From Gammaproteobacteria bacterium (lineage in GTDB: Bacteria > Pseudomonadota > Gammaproteobacteria > Steroidobacterales > Rariloculaceae), in the NCBI GenBank assembly GCA_022820625.1, contig JAJEFE010000160.1:1-34856 (forward strand): 34,856 nt of DNA, in the 5' to 3' direction. Positions 32,627 to 34,856 of this stretch are shown here, piece by piece. The notes under the pieces are model-generated. The model saw nothing but the letters and a program-made list of their open reading frames with translations. It was not told where the DNA came from and did no database searches. A program made the position numbers and the translations under genes. The number at the start of each line of letters is the position of its first letter. The first letter of the stretch is position 1.

Positions 32627-34138
32627 ATGAACAAATGGGCTCTGCCCGCTCTCGCCGCGTTGCTCGCGCTTGTGCCCGTACAGGCCGTGCTCGCGCAAAT
32701 TACCGATCCACTGCCGGCCCCGGTCGACAAGAAAGGCCTGACCGTTCAGATCCGCGATGTCGTGCGCCTGCCAAAGACACTGGGGCTGTTTCACCCCGAC
32801 CAGGATGTGAACCCGGCCGGCTGGGCGCGAGTCAGCTTCGTTCACGATGCGCCGGACGGGCGCCGCTTTGCCAACGACCAGCGCGGTTACCTCTACCTGT
32901 TGCATGAGGACACGGGTCCTTCGATCTATGCGGACTTCGTCACCGCGTTTCCGAACACCGTCTACAACCGCCTCCAGAGCGGCTTCATCGGCTTCGGATT
33001 CCACCCGGAGTTTGCCCGCAACGGGCTGTTCTACACGGTTCACGGGGAGCGCGCGTTCGGTAACCCGGGAACGCCCGATTTCATTCCTCCGGGTTATACG
33101 GAGGCCGACGTCACGCACCACAACGTCATTACGGAGTGGCGCGCCAACGATCCCGCGGCGAACGTCTTCGAGGGGTCGCGGCGCAACCTGCTGCGGGTCG
33201 GCCAGGTCACCACCAACCTTTCGCATCCGTTCGGATACGTCGGGTTCAACCCGACATCGGAGCCCGGAGACCCCGACTACGGGCTGCTCTATACCAGCGG
33301 CAGCGACCTGGGATTCAGCAATGGAGTGGGGCCGAATTCCGAAAACCCCTCCCAGACACAGCGTCTCGACTCGGTCATCACGGCCATCCTTCGGATCGAT
33401 CCGCGCAGCCCATCGGAAACCGGGGGCATCGAGGGGCTTGGCAACTACACCATACCGGAGAACAACCCGTTCGTGGCCGATGGCGACCCCGAAACTCTCG
33501 GTGAAATCTATGCCTATGGGTTCCGCAATGCCCACCGTCTTTCCTGGGACCTGACCGACGGAACGATGTTCGCGATGGATATCGGCATGAACCAGATCGA
33601 GGAAGTCAATATCGTTCACGCGGGCGGAAATTACGGCTGGATGGCGCGGGAGGGCTACTGGGAGAACGGCAAGTACCGTCCCGGCGGCGAGCTCAGTCAG
33701 CTCTTCGAGCTGCCGGCGGATGTCCTGGAGGGACGGACCGAGGACGAATACACCTATCCCGTCGCGATGTACGACCACAACGAAGGCCGGGCGATCAGCG
33801 GCGGCTTCGCCTATCACGGCCGTATCGAGGCGCTGCGCGGCAAGTTCATCTTCGGCGACCTGGTGCGGGGACGGCTGTTCGCAGCCGATCTTGCGGAGTT
33901 GAAGGCCGCCGACGACGGCATTCCCGCGACGGTTGCGCCGGTGGAGGAGATTCAGCTCTACTATCTCGACCTCAACGGCACTCGCATCTACGTCAACTTT
34001 CGCGAACTCATCGAGCGCACCAACGGCGCGGAAACGGCCCGCGCGGACATGCACCTGAGCCGCACTGCCGACGGCGAGATATTCGTCACCTCACGACAGG
34101 ACGGCATGATTCGGATGCTGGTGCCCGACGGGGAGTGA
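32627..34138 (+). CDS. Glucose/sorbosone dehydrogenase-like beta-propeller
   Basis: A 503-residue exported protein with a signal peptide ending near VLA. It carries motifs of the PQQ-type soluble glucose/sorbosone dehydrogenase family: GFHPEF, a YAYGFRNAHRLSWD segment, the metal/PQQ-site region IGMNQIEEVNIVHAGGNYGWMAREG, YHGR and GKFIFGDLVRGRLFAADL. The six-bladed propeller fold is expected. The ATG has GGGAGG upstream. Cofactor use cannot be confirmed, as many family members do not oxidise sugars, and no PQQ synthesis genes are present. A cupin gene follows 77 bases downstream. Confidence 0.88.
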   Translation: MNKWALPALAALLALVPVQAVLAQITDPLPAPVDKKGLTVQIRDVVRLPKTLGLFHPDQDVNPAGWARVSFVHDAPDGRRFANDQRGYLYLLHEDTGPSIYADFVTAFPNTVYNRLQSGFIGFGFHPEFARNGLFYTVHGERAFGNPGTPDFIPPGYTEADVTHHNVITEWRANDPAANVFEGSRRNLLRVGQVTTNLSHPFGYVGFNPTSEPGDPDYGLLYTSGSDLGFSNGVGPNSENPSQTQRLDSVITAILRIDPRSPSETGGIEGLGNYTIPENNPFVADGDPETLGEIYAYGFRNAHRLSWDLTDGTMFAMDIGMNQIEEVNIVHAGGNYGWMAREGYWENGKYRPGGELSQLFELPADVLEGRTEDEYTYPVAMYDHNEGRAISGGFAYHGRIEALRGKFIFGDLVRGRLFAADLAELKAADDGIPATVAPVEEIQLYYLDLNGTRIYVNFRELIERTNGAETARADMHLSRTADGEIFVTSRQDGMIRMLVPDGE

Positions 34139-34215
34139 CCGTGCGTCCGATGAACGCCAAGACATCACATCCGCGGGTATCGCCGCCCCGTCGATCAACG
34201 CAATTGGAGATCAGC

Positions 34216-34722
34216 ATGAGAACAATATCAATCACTGCCGCTTTCTTCCTGCTCGCCTCGGTACCCGCTGCGGGACAGGAGGCGGAATCGGAGGTAAACA
34301 CGACGTCCGATCCGACGAGAGCGTTTTTGCTTTCTGCGGCGGATGTGGCGGCGACCGCTGCCGAACTCGATGCAAACATCGCCTACGCCAACACCACGGT
34401 ACTGGAGCGCGCCGATCCGGCAACGTCGACGGGACTCGCCTATCGGCTCGCGGTCGACCGGCGAACCCCTCCGCAACGCGCTGCTCAACATGCCGCTGAA
34501 GCAGAACTCTGGGCAATCGTAGGCGGTAGCGGTGCCATAACCACCGACGGTCGAATCGTCGATATCGTCGAAAACGGCGAGACGGTCGGCAGGCGCATCG
34601 AGGGAGGGACCGTTCACCAGGTGTCCCAGGGCGACTTCCTGGTGATCCCGGAGGGTGTGCCGCATCAGGTGATGGAGTTCGATCCCTCGCTCCTGATCGT
34701 GACATTCGAATTTCCGCGCTAG
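34216..34722 (+). CDS. Exported cupin-domain protein
   Basis: A 168-residue protein with a signal peptide ending near AAG, a short linker, and a single cupin barrel (AEAELWAIVGGSGAI for motif 1 region; GDFLVIPEGVPHQVMEF for motif 2 with a conserved His). The first motif lacks the usual His pair, so metal binding may be partial. The ATG at 34216 follows GGAGA; an upstream GTG frame would add a stretch without a signal peptide. It probably shares a transcript with the propeller gene before it. The enzymatic role, if any, is unknown. Confidence 0.82.
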   Translation: MRTISITAAFFLLASVPAAGQEAESEVNTTSDPTRAFLLSAADVAATAAELDANIAYANTTVLERADPATSTGLAYRLAVDRRTPPQRAAQHAAEAELWAIVGGSGAITTDGRIVDIVENGETVGRRIEGGTVHQVSQGDFLVIPEGVPHQVMEFDPSLLIVTFEFPR

Positions 34723-34856
34723 GAGCGTGCGCCGTAGGATGTTTCGCGGTCAGGCGAAGGGCGCAATTTGGCGATGAACCCGCATGGGCGACCGCGGAAT
34801 CGGCCGATGGCTCGGCGTGGGCGCACAAAGGCCCCTGGGCGCGCTCCAATCGGCCG

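Noticed and set aside
32306..34054. Minus-strand open frame (582 codons) opposite the propeller gene
   Set aside because: It is a mirror of the sense gene's codon bias with no start signal or signal peptide.
34723..34856. GC-rich imperfect repeats (two AATCGGCCG copies) at the window end
   Set aside because: Too short and too close to the edge to call a terminator, REP element or attachment site.

Overview
The window is a GC-rich stretch of bacterial chromosome, most likely from an uncultured or poorly described gammaproteobacterium. The evidence is the LPS-transport block kdsD-kdsC-lptC-lptA-lptB joined to rpoN-hpf-rapZ, followed by a Calvin/glycolysis-type block tkt-gap-pgk-pyk. The genus cannot be fixed from the sequence alone. 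No rRNA, tRNA, CRISPR array, transposase or integrase was seen.

Layout. (1) 1-966: no gene in the first 323 bases, then three tiny, translationally coupled membrane-protein genes on the minus strand (45, 61 and 35 codons), then the kdsD promoter. (2) 967-7029, plus strand: kdsD, kdsC, lptC, lptA, lptB, rpoN, hpf, rapZ, mostly overlapping or closely spaced. The ptsN gene that usually sits between hpf and rapZ is absent. (3) 7117-14270, minus strand: tkt-gap-pgk-pyk and then a DAO-family FAD oxidoreductase. (4) 14614-27579: a TonB-dependent receptor (minus), then on the plus strand an OmpR/CpxR-type two-component system and a run of exported proteins: DUF6152 protein, sulfatase, DUF6152-plus-tail protein, second sulfatase, C-terminal remnant of a lost sulfatase, tail-only protein and a YtcJ-like amidohydrolase. 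(5) 27653-30170: a minimal DUF1640-like membrane protein (minus), then a probable accessory module of VapB-like antitoxin, AAA ATPase and a broken DUF4276 gene, bracketed by an imperfect direct repeat. (6) 30309-34722: a HlyD-type adaptor, a convergent DUF6152-plus-tail protein, a glucose/sorbosone dehydrogenase-like protein and a cupin, most with signal peptides.

The most interesting part is region 4 with its echo in region 6. The receptor could import a substrate, the two-component system could sense an envelope signal, and the sulfatases and amidohydrolase could process sulfated or amide/carbamate-like compounds in the periplasm. Three signals tie the locus together. Five of its proteins carry short Gly/Met-rich segments of the GMGMG type. 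A two-domain exported family occurs as domain 1 alone, domain 2 alone and as fusions. Tandem TTGA-N5-TTGA repeats lie upstream of both the regulator and the first operon gene. The substrate and the function of the DUF6152/tail proteins are unknown, so the pathway view is inference.
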